From Anticarsia gemmatalis (taxonomy: Eukaryota; Arthropoda; Insecta; Lepidoptera; Erebidae), in NCBI RefSeq assembly GCF_050436995.1, contig NC_134764.1, forward strand, positions 10,540,001 through 10,604,000: a stretch of 64,000 nucleotides of DNA, read 5' to 3'. Below are positions 49,022-59,584 of the stretch, in pieces. Every line of letters starts with the position of its first letter. Within the stretch, counting starts at the first letter, position 1. The notes under the pieces are model-generated. The model saw only the letters and a program-made list of their open reading frames with translations. It was not told the origin of the DNA and ran no database searches. A program made the translations under genes and the position numbers.

Positions 49022-49140
49022 CTTAAATGTTTAAATTTTAATTTCACTTCAACACATTCGCGATTCAGAACGAAAGTGACAGTTCTCGCGCATGCGCAGT
49101 GTACACAACTGAGGCGCGCGCGCGACCGCCGCCATTTTTA
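49022..49140 (-). promoter_or_regulatory. GC-rich start region of the takeout-like gene with NRF1/Ewg- and YY1/Pho-like motifs
   Basis: Just upstream of the ATG is an unusual CpG-rich patch in AT-rich surroundings. GCGCATGCGC (49088-49097) is the NRF1/Ewg palindrome; the complement of GCCGCCATTTT (49128-49138) is AAAATGGCGGC, the YY1/Pho core; and CGCGCGCGC lies between them. The motifs are seen directly; their use is inferred. Confidence 0.5.
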
Positions 49141-49931
49141 TCCAAAACTGCGGGAAGGGTTGTGAAACGAATGATTGCTTCTCAATTTTGCTGTATAATT
49201 GACGTAATTTTCCATAGAGGATGAAATAAAAGAATGAAATTGGATATTCGAAGTTTTATCGTTCCGTTTTAATCTGTTGCAGACGGAATATGTGTCGAGG
49301 ACGTTTTAAATCGTCATTATTTGAAGCTTGCAATCATGGTGATGCAGTAATGTAGGCAATTGTTATTGTCATCTGAAATATTAATGGATTCTTTAATAGT
49401 TTTTGAGCACGTGCTTTGTATTGGGAAAGGATTAACTTAGGCATTAAAATGTTCAGTAAGACAGTAGGTAGAGAATGTAGAGATACAATGCATTCTATTT
49501 ACGCATTTACGGTCATAGTTGACATAATTATTTTTTTTTAATTTTATATCTTATCATCACCTCCGGATAAGTATCATATCGAAGTTTATGGTATTTTTCA
49601 TACATTTACTGACACTTTATCTAGCAGATTGGTTATCTGACACTTATTTATTACTTGTGAAAATTACCCCTATTCTGTTTTAATTTTATTTCTTGAATAA
49701 AAAAATAATGATAATTGGCTTTGATCGCACATCAATATTGCATTTTTAAAGCTATTTTAAGAAAGTATTCAAGTTAGGAAGCTATGAATATAAATTAAGG
49801 ATTAGGTAAATACAGTGACGTAAAACTTAACATGACATTAAAATTTGATTACACACATTGCAGTTAAGTTAGGAAAATATAAGTGACGACATATTTGCGA
49901 GATCTGACGATACTTAAATGGCTCTAGGTTA

Positions 49932-50299
49932 TCTATCTAAATATGTATAACGCAAAGGTGACTGACTAACTGACTTACCCCCGGTTTCTGAGTACATTTA
50001 ACGGTAGTTTATCTATTCAAAAGGGTTTTTTTAAATGAGTTTAACGCTATTGAATAGATAAACTACCGCTAAATGTACCTCAGAAACCGGGAAATAGTGA
50101 TCTATTAACGCGCAGCCCAAACCACTGGACGGATGGGGCTGAAATTTGGCATGCACGTAGATGTTATAACGTAAGTATCCGCTAAGAAAGGATTTCGGTC
50201 AATTCTACCGCCAAGGGGATAAAAAAGGGGATGAAAGTTTGTATGAAATTTCTGTCCTAAGTTGCAAACCATGTGGATGAAGTCGCGGGCAAAAGCTAG
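49932..50299 (+). mobile_element. Helitron-like element interrupted by a TIR element
   Basis: It starts TCTATCTAAATATGTATAAC after A and ends GTCGCGGGCAAAAGCTAG before T. It is split at about 49977-50092 by a short inverted-repeat element; removing that restores the GACTTAGTGAT-type junction of the subfamily. Confidence 0.65.
49977..50092. mobile_element. Short TIR element nested in a Helitron-like element
   Basis: The ends CCCCGGTTTCTGAGTACATT and near-complement AATGTACCTCAGAAACCGGG carry an inner stem AACGGTAGTTTATCTATTCA and complement. Almost the whole 115 bp is one hairpin. Sister copy at 32385-32494. Confidence 0.75.
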
Positions 50300-50636
50300 T
50301 AAATAATAAAGTCAATAAAAACATTAGTACTTTTAGTCTGGGCGGTCGTATACACGACCATATTATATATTTTCAATACTGTGTGCAACTGCTGCAAGTT
50401 AAATATAAATTTAAACGTCCTTGATTCCTTGACGGGTTACAAACAAAGCCTCTTTAACAAACGTAGTGCTAAAGATGGTACCCTACCATTTATACGCTAG
50501 TATTTAAAGCGAACAATGCACAAAGAGTGAGGCTAGGTCATTGTCATTGTCACTTGCTATTTGCAAACCAAAATACAAAAAACGTATACATAAAATATTA
50601 TATTTATATAAAGGTCAGATAATTTATTTATTTAAA

Positions 50637-50843
50637 AAAGACAACTCCCGCACTAAGAATTTATCTTGTGTTGCGGGGACTTTTACAATCATACAGACAA
50701 CGGACACAAAGTATAACCAGACCCGAAACAATTATTTGTGCACCGCACAAATCATAAAATGCCACTTGTGGGAATCGAACCTACGACTTCCCGACGCAAT
50801 GTTAGCGGCGTGGCGACCTAAACCACTGCGCCACGGAGGCAGT
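50637..50843 (-). mobile_element. tRNA-derived SINE, family 1, full-length
   Basis: Same structure as 47886-48090; the head on the minus strand starts TGCCTCCGTGGCGCAGTGG. The open frame 50541-50975 runs through it and is not a gene. Confidence 0.75.
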
Positions 50844-51252
50844 CAAATAATAATATTATTTTTGCCTAGGGTGAAGGTAAGTTACGCGAAAGACTTAAAG
50901 GAGATTGTGGGATCACCTGGACGCAATCTAGAAAAGCTCCAAATCATTTGTAAAGAACAAGAGTGGGATCGTTAGCAGTAGGACATTCAAAGAAGCTAAA
51001 ATTTTGGAATACAACCGTATTTATTATTATTGTTTAACAGCCGTGTAAACTAAAATTATTTTTTCAAGGAAAGTTATATTTTGACTTTTTTCAGCTTTTT
51101 TATGGCATTACAAACATAGAAATGATTTTAAATTTAATGTATGGAGTATCTAAAACTTCCCTTAACCGCTTTGGCAAGAAACAATAACAGTCTATTATTT
51201 ATTATTTCTCCCAAAATCAATTTAAAATCAAACCAAATTCTTTCGTAATTAC

Positions 51253-51258
51253 TTTATT
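51253..51258 (-). terminator. Polyadenylation signal of the intronless gene
   Basis: The complement reads AATAAAG immediately downstream of the stop codon, implying a very short 3' UTR, which fits a compact intronless gene. Confidence 0.55.
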
Positions 51259-51264
51259 GTCAAT

Positions 51265-52380
51265 TCAAATCACAATAACATCATCATCGTCTACATGTTT
51301 ATACCTATACCGATCATCATACTGGAACTCTTTATACCCTTTCTGATACCTCAGGGCTAAAGAATCATGGGGCAAAGTCTTATTAAACAACGAATTACCA
51401 TCACAACTTAGTTTAACCACTCCAAAGTAAACATATTCATTATTAACCTCTCTCTCTTCCTTACGCCTCTCTTTAATAATCAAAGATTCCTTTATAGGCA
51501 ATAATAAAACCATATCTTGAGTAGTCTTACCAAGTTTCACTTTAGCTTGTATAGTCCCATTAATTTTATCGCCTGAATTATCCTGTTTAATGTCCATTGG
51601 TAGGTGACATTCTACACAGCGCACTTTGTTGTTGCAGTCAGTGTTCAATGGAACGGGAAATAGTCGATCGTTCAAATAGAATCGGTAGACGCATTTGTGG
51701 TCGCTCAAACTGGTCACGTTCGCTCGAGTTTTGATTCTAGATTTTGCTGAATGGCATTCGAAATAGTTTTTATTTCTGAATTCTTTTAGTTTTTCTATGT
51801 TTTCGTCGTCATCTGGGTCTAAATAGGTTATGTCTTCATCAGAATCGGAATAAATCATGAATATAGACTCTTCGGAAACGTTGTGTCGTTCGGAGACCTC
51901 TTTGATAGTGTCAAGAGAGTTTTTCAGTATATCTTGTGCATTTAAATTTAGAGATTCAGCAGATACATTAAAGTTTTCGTTTTTAAAGTACTGTTGTATT
52001 GGTTTTGATGATTTTTTCTTGACAATGTTGTCGTGGCGGACACTTTTCACGTTCATAGCACTTACTATTTTGTTGATGTCTTCTTTTTCATCATTTTCTT
52101 TCACATCGCCACACTTTTTGCAGTAGTCCCCAGAGTTTACTGCTTGGTACTTTTTAGTGACATTTGCATCGGATTTGGTAGTCTTTTTGGGTCTTTCCGG
52201 GTACTTTTTGCTGCTAATAGTGCTTGTAGGACAGCTCTTATTCTCAGAACAGTTTGATGCCAATTTCTTTGAAGGAATAACTTTCTTTGGTAGTGGTTTT
52301 TTAGACTTATTTGTTTTATTCGAAGATGTTTTGGTACTTCTTGAATAAAATGTACTTGTACTGCTTTTATTGTTCGACAT
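51265..52380 (-). CDS. Intronless gene for an unrecognised Lys/Ser-rich protein, 371 aa
   Basis: One uninterrupted frame runs from ATG 52380 to TGA 51265-51267, with AATAAA only about 7 nt after the stop (51253-51258, minus). The first 90 residues are low-complexity Ser/Thr/Lys (SNNKSSTSTFYSRSTKTSS). Then come a CxxC pair (YCKKCGDV), an acidic stretch (SDSDEDITYLDPDDDENIE), Cys/His residues (NKVRCVECHLPMD) and a more ordered C-terminal part ending DDDDVIVI. There is no signal peptide or TM. The composition suggests a nuclear or cytoplasmic protein; the CxxC and CxxCH pairs could bind zinc, but that is a guess. I do not recognise the family. Its neighbours give no functional hint. Confidence 0.8.
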   Translation of the reverse strand: MSNNKSSTSTFYSRSTKTSSNKTNKSKKPLPKKVIPSKKLASNCSENKSCPTSTISSKKYPERPKKTTKSDANVTKKYQAVNSGDYCKKCGDVKENDEKEDINKIVSAMNVKSVRHDNIVKKKSSKPIQQYFKNENFNVSAESLNLNAQDILKNSLDTIKEVSERHNVSEESIFMIYSDSDEDITYLDPDDDENIEKLKEFRNKNYFECHSAKSRIKTRANVTSLSDHKCVYRFYLNDRLFPVPLNTDCNNKVRCVECHLPMDIKQDNSGDKINGTIQAKVKLGKTTQDMVLLLPIKESLIIKERRKEEREVNNEYVYFGVVKLSCDGNSLFNKTLPHDSLALRYQKGYKEFQYDDRYRYKHVDDDDVIVI

Positions 52381-52909
52381 TTTGCCGAAAATGTACTTAC
52401 AATGTGTACAAGCCGTTGCTATAGCAATGATGTTTTATTTTTAAAGTGGCCATAGATAATTCTATGTTGCGTAAGGCTATGGTTAAAATCTAGCTGCGTT
52501 TAGTAAATACGTAATTTGTTTGACGTCGGAAATGCAAATTGTAGTACGCAATTAGAGTAATTAGTATTTCGTAAGAGAGAAAACAAAGCGGTATATGCGT
52601 GCGCTCTTGTAACGTCATCTAGCGGTGAGTAGCCGTATTAGGTGAATTTTAAAGCTGAATAAATGTAATGTAGATGGCGTTATGTGTCACATTTTTTTCT
52701 CATAATATACATTTTGGTACTATATTGTTCGCATTATTTAAATAATATTAATAATAAAAGAGACGTAATAATTAGTGTGTAAATGATAACTAATAATGTG
52801 AACGCAGAAACAACATTTTCTAGTAAACAACACAATACACTACAACCAAAAAGTAATTCGTTCGTAACTTTATAATATTAGGGGTTAAAAAGTAAATGTT
52901 TTCGAGTGG

Positions 52910-53104
52910 TTACTCGTGTCTACGGTCTAAGTTAAAGTGTTTGGACTGCGAAGATTGTTTGACAACTACTTTGTTATTGGACAACCGCTTAGAGTAGGGG
53001 GACCATGCTAGGCGATCCATTTTTGTAACATTATTATTATTCTTATCTTTCTTGAGGACACCCAGCAGACGGATAGTAAAGAGTGGCAAGAAAACAGCGA
53101 GCAT
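52910..53104 (-). CDS. Candidate small membrane protein, 64 aa
   Basis: The frame runs from ATG 53104 to TAA 52910-52912. It has a hydrophobic N-terminus (MLAVFLPLFTIRLLGVL) that could be a signal anchor, then a basic Asn-rich part and DRLAWSPYSKRL. Its base composition is more coding-like than its surroundings and it overlaps no repeat I can see. Upstream in-frame codons continue to a stop about 7 codons away, so it could also be an internal exon. No homologue recognised; low confidence. Confidence 0.3.
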   Translation of the reverse strand: MLAVFLPLFTIRLLGVLKKDKNNNNVTKMDRLAWSPYSKRLSNNKVVVKQSSQSKHFNLDRRHE

Positions 53105-53174
53105 AATCCAATTACCACATTAGAGTTTATTCTATAATGTCGTCTTCTTTTTCTAATATTTTCCTACTTTAAAT

Positions 53175-53290
53175 ATGACCGCACGTTTGGCGCAGCGGTT
53201 AACGTGGTCGCTTCGCTACAATACCTACCCTGCCGCTTGTGGTGGATTCGAATCCCACTCAGGACAAATATTTGTGATGAACGCCATCTG
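53175..53290 (+). repeat. tRNA-like SINE head
   Basis: Box-A-like TTTGGCGCAGCGGTTAACGT and box B GTGGATTCGAATCCCACTCA are followed by GGACAAATATTTGTGATGAA. A decayed copy is at about 1638-1740. It is a SINE, not a tRNA gene: spacing and stems do not fit a cloverleaf. Confidence 0.55.
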
Positions 53291-53646
53291 TTAAGAGTTT
53301 GAATGAAAATGGATCTATGTAAATTTATGCATGCAGTTGTAGTAGGTTAAGCTCTGCTCTGCAATGTAGAATCGGAAGATTGTGTGTATTTGAATGTGAA
53401 TTTAATATTCATTTTCATTATATCAAGAGTTAATTATATTATTTATCTGAGACAGATACAGGTTCGACTACAAGGTCATGTACCTTTCTATGACATTTGA
53501 ATAACCAGGAAGGCAGTAAAATAAATGACTTTCACACACATAAGCTTTGAGTGTATTTAATAGAAATGCTATTGATAGATATTTTCAGACAACATTTTTC
53601 ATGCCTTGAAGTTCTATCACCAACTTACGCTTCACCGGTTGCTACA

Positions 53647-53901
53647 TCTATACTTAATATTATAAAGCTGAAGAGTTTGTTTGTTTGTTTGTTTGAACGC
53701 GCTAATCTCAGGAACTACTGGCCCGATTTGAATAATTCTTTCAGTTTTAGATAGTCCATTTGTCGAGGAAGGCTATAGGCTATATATCATCACGCTACGA
53801 CTAATAGAAGCAGAGTAGCAGCAATAAATGATACAACAACGGGGAAAATTTTGACCCATTCTCTCTTATGTTACGCAAGCGAAGTTGCGCGGGTCAGCTA
53901 G
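53647..53901 (+). mobile_element. Non-autonomous Helitron-like element
   Basis: Third full copy of the 25915-26172 subfamily, from TC after A to CTAG before T. Confidence 0.75.
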
Positions 53902-54900
53902 TTGTAAATATATATATTGTATTTTACCTCTCTTTCTCACTAAATTAATACTGTTGTGCAAGCTATATAAAGTTGAGTTATTTATTAATAACCTAAGTAA
54001 AGATTTTATTTTCAACTCGTGGCCACCCTACTGGGGGTTACAATCGTATTTTCTTTGTCAAAACTTGGAGGGTACAGTTAAAAGTTTCTTTTGACCTCTC
54101 ACTCGTAATATCAGCCATTTATAACACTGAATAACTACGATATTGTTTAAATGTACTTTATACATTTTGTCTATTCTCCTTTGCCTAAAAAAAGTTATTG
54201 TTTAATTTTTATTAGACTTAAACTTGCGACGATACTACAAGCTCTGCTTAGTTTGAAATCAGATGACCGTATTTAATTTACTTTTGCGGCTATTGGAAAA
54301 AAAGGGGAAATATAGGTTCATAATTATTTCAAGCTTTAAATCAATTGAATTACGGATATGATAGGCTCGGATCTTCTTTTAAAATGCTACTACACCGGCC
54401 GAAAGCTTATTGACTTGTGCTCCTATAAAAAATATTTTAAGATCTTGATGTACAATATAACGTTCTCTTGACCATTTAAAAAGGTATTTAAATCAATTTA
54501 AAAATTACTATACCAATCCATAAAATTATATATTAGACACTTCCTTTCTCCCAAACTTTCGTTACAAAACGTATATGCGTGAAAGATTAAGTAACTTTTG
54601 CCGATACAATTTGTAAAAAACAAACGTGTAATCATCTCATTACCTTGTCATAGGTGTTCTTTAAGTTATGCTTGATTACAGATTACACGCACCCACTGTC
54701 TGTCGACCTCTAAAACAATTCGTTACTGCAACAATGCTATTGACAGATTTACAGAGAGAATTTGTCAAGCAGCTTACAAATATATCCTTCATAATAATTC
54801 GTGATTGTTTTTCCTGAAAGAACAAACTTAAAGTATACCGATAAACGTTTCCTTAATAATTCAAACCATTAATAAATACTAAATAATGAAATTAAATTTG

Positions 54901-55030
54901 GTTGAACGCGCTAATCTCAGGAACTTTTTGTGCTGTGGGATAGCCTTCTTATTGAAGAAGGCTATTTAACATTACGCTACGACCATTAGGAGCGGAGCAG
55001 AACGAAAAATGTTACAAAAAAGGGAAAATA
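54901..55030 (+). mobile_element. Truncated Helitron-like fragment
   Basis: It matches the interior of 25915-26172 (GAACGCGCTAATCTCAGGAA .. TACGACCATTAGGAGCGGAG) but lacks both termini. Confidence 0.65.
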
Positions 55031-55577
55031 TTTCAACATACGATTTTGATTCCCCAATAAAAATACTTCGTTACTATTTTTACATTTTTTACACAGGCAG
55101 TGATACAAACATATCTTGAAGATAAAATTTACTCCTTTTTTCTATGAGCTTAGTACATAGAACTTTAGGCTACACACAAGTACCTATTATTACACCATAG
55201 CCTACGGGGAGGACTGAAATCCCATGGCTTACAACACAATTTGAATACTAACGATGTTCTAAGCACTATCCCATGCTCTGATTGCAATAATAGACATGAA
55301 GCAATATCTTAAAGACATCTTAATTACTCTCTTAATGAGAAGATGTTTTAACAGGAGCAGCTTTAAATTACTGGGTTCGTTTCCCGGATGAGGTAAGCTT
55401 TTTGTTGGCTGGTTTAGTTCTTATTTCTGCCTCTATGGGGCGGTGGGTAGTGTTCATCATTGCGAGATCTCCGGTTCGATTTCCAGATTAGGCAATAAGC
55501 TGTCAGGCTTTTATTATTCATAAGCTCTTGGCCAAATCTTTTTTTTTTTGTTTAATTGGTATAATTTCAATACCCAG

Positions 55578-55702
55578 GCAATACCCAGGTAACTGGGTTC
55601 TGGATGTCCGATAGGCTGTCACTCTATGTAAAATACTGATATTCAGCTGCATCCGGTGAAACTGAAAGCCGAGTCCAACATAGTTAGAAGAAATGCTAGG
55701 CT
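55578..55702 (-). mobile_element. Retroposon fragment of the 1796-2194 family, inverted
   Basis: The complement contains CCGGATGCAGCTG and the GTGACAGCCTATCGGACATC-like block. Confidence 0.55.
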
Positions 55703-56707
55703 GATGATGGTGATATGGCAATAGGCCCTGTATCACATGATACTAACATTGAAAGTTGCCAAATCCGGGTGTATTTCATACAGGGTGTATGAAATACAGA
55801 AGGTAATACTTTTCAATATAAATATTATTACATAATTAATTACCCACGTTTTATAATACGGAAGAAAAGGCGTCCATAATAAAAACATCCATTCTTTGAA
55901 ACAAATAGAAGGAAGGAATTTGTTTATTTTATATATTATAAGAATGTGGGTTTACTTGCACATCGAAGTATATAAAATAACAAGGACTGTTATGGAATAC
56001 AATAAAGTTAACAATAATAAGGTACGATTCTCATGAAGAAAGCAACTGTATAATTCTAACTGGTAACTGCAGGATTTACATGTTAATGTTAAACAAGTGC
56101 CAACAAATTATAATCTAGATAAAGCATAAATAACATTTATGTTATCTAAATATTACATTTAAATAGATTTTGTTTTAAAATTAAATGATAAAGTTTTTTT
56201 AATCCATGTAGGAAGGATGTTAGGAACCTTTTTTTGTGAGTAACTACATAAATTCCATTACAAAATATCAATAATACGGTTAGTTGTATTCGGTAACACT
56301 CGTTTTCAGTACCCCATCTATCCACTGTTCATTCTCCAGAAGCAAGCATAATCTATTAGTCTCTCGTTACTTCGATTACTCAGTATAATCTATTCATGGA
56401 TATACTTCTACCGGGTCTATCTCATTAAGAGTCCTGTTGAGATGTCCGGTGATAGTCCCATCTTTCCACTGGTACTTTTATATCCCACCTGTCCCGTGGT
56501 GGGGATAGTGACAAAATCATGGGGCGAATGGGATAGACGAAAGATCATTCCAAAATAGTGTCAGTTGTCCCGTCGCGGAACTACTCTATGGAACTGGTAG
56601 GATAGACCCCTTCTAGCGCAATCAGTTAATGACACATCATTTTGTATAAGTTAACCATCTATCTATCAATCTGTAATCCTAGACAGAATACTGAAAATGG
56701 TCGATAT

Positions 56708-57301
56708 GTTACTGTAAAAGCCCGAACTGTGGTATATCTTAAGATTTTCCAGTAAAACCTAAGATTTACCAACTCTCAATGGTAAAAGTCCGAACGTTCT
56801 TTTATTTCGAACTTTTACCACCATTTAATTAGCAAATCTTAGGATTTACATAACGAAACGGTAAAAGTTGATTATCATGTGTTTGAGCCGTAATATAAAG
56901 ATATTGCTAGGGATATAATCATATGCCGAAATAAATAGTTATAATGAGAGTTTGAAGATGTCGCCGGAGCCCCGCTTCGCGGGGCTCCTCCTTCTGGGTG
57001 GTTTAAAAAAAAATAACCACGAAGGCTGAGGTGGGAGCTTCGCTTCGCTCGCTCCCACCTCAGCCTTCTAACCTAACCTACCCATGTCGGTTTGCCCAAA
57101 ACTCCTTCTTTATAACTGTAAAATTATTTTATATTAGCTACATTTACCTGCCCTTGAGGTATATCCTAAGATTTACCAAGTAAATAGGGGTAAAAGTTCG
57201 AAATAAAAGAATTGTTCGGACTTTTACCATTGAGAGTTGGTAAATCTTAGGATATACCGGAAAATCTTAGGATTTACCACAGTCCGGGCTTTTACAGTAA
57301 C
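56708..57301. mobile_element. 594-bp inverted-repeat element with GC-rich hairpin core
   Basis: It starts GTTACTGTAAAAGCCCGAAC and ends in its complement. The arms run inward about 100 nt with internal subrepeats (TAAGATTTACC, GGTAAAAGTCCGAAC). The centre has two GC-rich hairpins: GAGCCCCGC-TTC-GCGGGGCTC near 56967-56987, and about 57023-57069 with a stem GAAGGCTGAGGTGGGAGC. No transposase frame, and no clear target-site duplication. Confidence 0.75.
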
Positions 57302-57350
57302 AGATACATCTTTCACTTGCATTAGTTGCCTCATTATATTAATTGCATTA

Positions 57351-57535
57351 ATGGCGCAGTGGTTTAGGTCACCAATACCATTGCGTCTGGAGGCCGTGGG
57401 TTCAATTCCCACACGGAGCAATTTGTGCGATCCACAAATAATTTGTTCCGGGTCTGGTTATGCCTGGTGTCCGATGTTTTATACGTTTGTAAAAGCCAAT
57501 GCACAATAGCAATTCTTAGGGCGGGAGTAGATTGT
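57351..57535 (+). mobile_element. tRNA-derived SINE, family 1
   Basis: The head ATGGCGCAGTGGTTTAGGTC, box B GGGTTCAATTCCCACACGGA and tail TTCTTAGGGCGGGAGTAG show it in plus orientation. The open frames at 57224-57570 on both strands derive from it. Confidence 0.75.
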
Positions 57536-57597
57536 ATAAAAAAATATTTAGCCCATTTCTTTAAATACATAATTCATTAATTTTAATCGATTTGCAG

Positions 57598-57759
57598 TTG
57601 ACACCGGTATCTCTCAGTAGTATAACAATCGTAGCAGATCGGTGCGTCAATGCACAATGGTCGGTGTTGGTTCGCTGCGCACGATGCTCTTGCGCAGGGT
57701 CGCGGCGGCCTGCTGGGGCGACCATGATAAAGAATATATGCGGATATTCATTATGTTAA
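57598..57759 (+). CDS. Possible terminal exon (uncertain)
   Basis: After a TTTGCAG acceptor-like site (57591-57597) a frame stays open for 53 codons to TAA 57757-57759 through a GC-rich patch (CVNAQWSVLVRCARCSCAGS). AATAAA follows near 57896. A second frame in the same patch starts at an ATG near 57657 (MVGVGSLRTMLLRRVAAA), so the correct frame is unclear. I find no partner exons upstream in the window. It may equally be a GC-rich non-coding patch. Confidence 0.2.
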   Translation: MTPVSLSSITIVADRCVNAQWSVLVRCARCSCAGSRRPAGATMIKNICGYSLC

Positions 57760-58439
57760 TGTTTAGTTTTAAGTCGAAATGATATAGTTTTAGTTTAAAA
57801 GATTTTATGTATGTACTTGCAATTAGGTTTAAGTAAATTAATTTTGTGCGTTTATATAATGGTTTAACTGTAGAATTATGACATACTATTACATTAATAA
57901 AAATTTAAGTACATATAGCATGCATTTATTTAAATTTTTCACGTTGCAGTACACAAATGCAACGTTAACACAACATTTAGGTACTTACAACATAGCTAGG
58001 TAGAGACTTTCATACTACATATAAAACACAAATTTAAATTCTAATAATAAAACCAGAATATCATGACTCTAAAACCTATTTCAATTTGATATTTTTACTA
58101 ACGTTCACACACATCATTAAAACGGTCAAACTAAACGATGATATGCAAAACATCCCTATTAAGTACCACAACTTACAATAAATAGGTAATATTAAAGAAT
58201 TTTCTTTATTCTATTATTCCTTTGTAATACATTACATTCTGAATGGAATACTATTACTATTATTTACTTCATAGGCAATTACAATTATTATATAAGAAGG
58301 AATTAAATTATAGAAATAATCAGTTGATCTACTAAAAGCCAAAATGTGGGGTTGGTTGATAACTTTTATTATGATCACTCCTTATTTATTAGTTTGTATT
58401 TAGTTTAAAATAATGGTAGAAATAAATAATGGAATTAAA

Positions 58440-58478
58440 ATGAAGAAAGTGATTTATTACGGAATAATTTTGACTGTG
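58440..58478 (+). CDS. Candidate first exon encoding a signal-peptide start
   Basis: The ATG at 58440 encodes MKKVIYYGIILTV and runs directly into GTGAGT (58479). This layout, Met-Lys, hydrophobic residues and then a donor after about 13 codons, is typical of first exons of insect secreted and cuticle proteins. No downstream exon could be identified. Short and therefore weak. Confidence 0.3.
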
Positions 58479-58732
58479 GTGAGTGTTTTTATTAAATTTA
58501 CTTATTCTTATGTCAATAGGCTTGCCTTATAATGATAGGAACTTTTGATAATGACGTAACGTGAGAGTATTTCATATACATTTGCCTTTATATAAGGGTA
58601 AATAGCGTGATGTTATGTATGTATCTCAAACTACATATGTATTTATTGACATTTTAGTTTCTCCATTTACAATATTAGTCCCATGTATTAAGAGGCAAGG
58701 TTTTTTTCTATACCACGTTACCAATTCAATTA

Positions 58733-58806
58733 CTGCCTTTGTAGCACGGTCGGTAGTAAAACCAACTGCTGATCATAAAATCCCGGGTTCGAAACATAGA
58801 TCGGGC
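58733..58806 (+). repeat. tRNA-like SINE fragment
   Basis: TGCCTTTGTAGCACGGTCGG and box B CCCGGGTTCGAAACATAGAT resemble family 2. It does not fold as a tRNA. Confidence 0.5.
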
Positions 58807-59174
58807 AAGGTATTGGTATTTTCTAATTTATATTAAAATATTTCTTACTAATAGCCCAGAGTATGGTAACGCAACCGGAAAATGGCTTGCCCCCTATTTC
58901 ATGGAACTATCATGTTAATGATGAAACGTGTGTATTTCATACACATCTATCTAAGCCGAGTATAACATATAGAATTATTCGTAAAGTCCTATGTTTTCCC
59001 AATGTCTTGTCACCATGTCCATCTGTTATGGTCCCGGCGTCGCTCAGCTGAGCACTCACAGTTCGATGTGCGCGGGCGCCACTCGCTTGTACCGCCTCTT
59101 TCGACTCCGCCGCAGTAAAAAGTGGACGTTCCTCAGAAAGTTATTTAAAATTAAATAATTTATTAATTATTATT

Positions 59175-59210
59175 ATGATGAAGTTTGTGGTTCTGTTCGC
59201 GTGTGTGCTG
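59175..59210 (+). CDS. First exon of a secreted protein (cuticle-protein-like start)
   Basis: ATGATG at 59175 encodes MMKFVVLFACVL and ends at a strong donor GTGAGT (59211). The 5' flank (59030-59130) is GC-richer, with TCACAGTTCG- and CTCAGCTGAGC-type sequence suitable for a start site and leader. Lepidopteran cuticle proteins usually have just such a first exon, but no second exon with a chitin-binding consensus is visible up to 64000, so the identity is an inference. Confidence 0.4.
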
Positions 59211-59584
59211 GTGAGTTTTGTTTGTTTGTTTGTTGTTAAGGGGGCTTTAGGGGTGGTGTGCCCCATTAAATATTTGGCTAAAATCGTCTAATTATAATAA
59301 AGTAATATAAATAGGTTCTGATAACGTTATTGCAAAAAAATACCATATTAAAAGTTTAAATGAAAAAATATTTTGTGATAAATACATATATCATTGGACT
59401 AAACTTACGGCCATGTGATTCCAAACTAATCACTTATTGACAGCTCAACATTTGAAACAAAAGGACCTTTAAAAAATCTTAAGCAGTTTTCTTTTGATTC
59501 TAAGGCAACTTGCTGAGTTCCTTGCTACAAGATAGCATAGAGGCTTTTTGATAATCGATTACTACTATAAATAATAAATTTAAC

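Larger units (their letters stand above)
53905..56707. other. Intergenic stretch with decayed repeats
   Basis: Besides the fragments listed, a tRNA-like piece lies at 55425-55500 (box-B-like CCGGTTCGATTTCCAGAT). Around 56310-56600 is a patch with several CCCATCT..CCACTG and TGTCCCGT-like words in both orientations that I cannot assign. I see no supported exon. Confidence 0.45.

Noticed and set aside
50541..50975. 144-codon plus-strand frame
   Set aside because: It runs antisense through a full-length family-1 SINE; similar frames occur in the other SINE copies (47843-48049, 57224-57570).
51857..52348. Plus-strand frames within the intronless gene
   Set aside because: They are antisense shadows of the 371-codon minus-strand frame.
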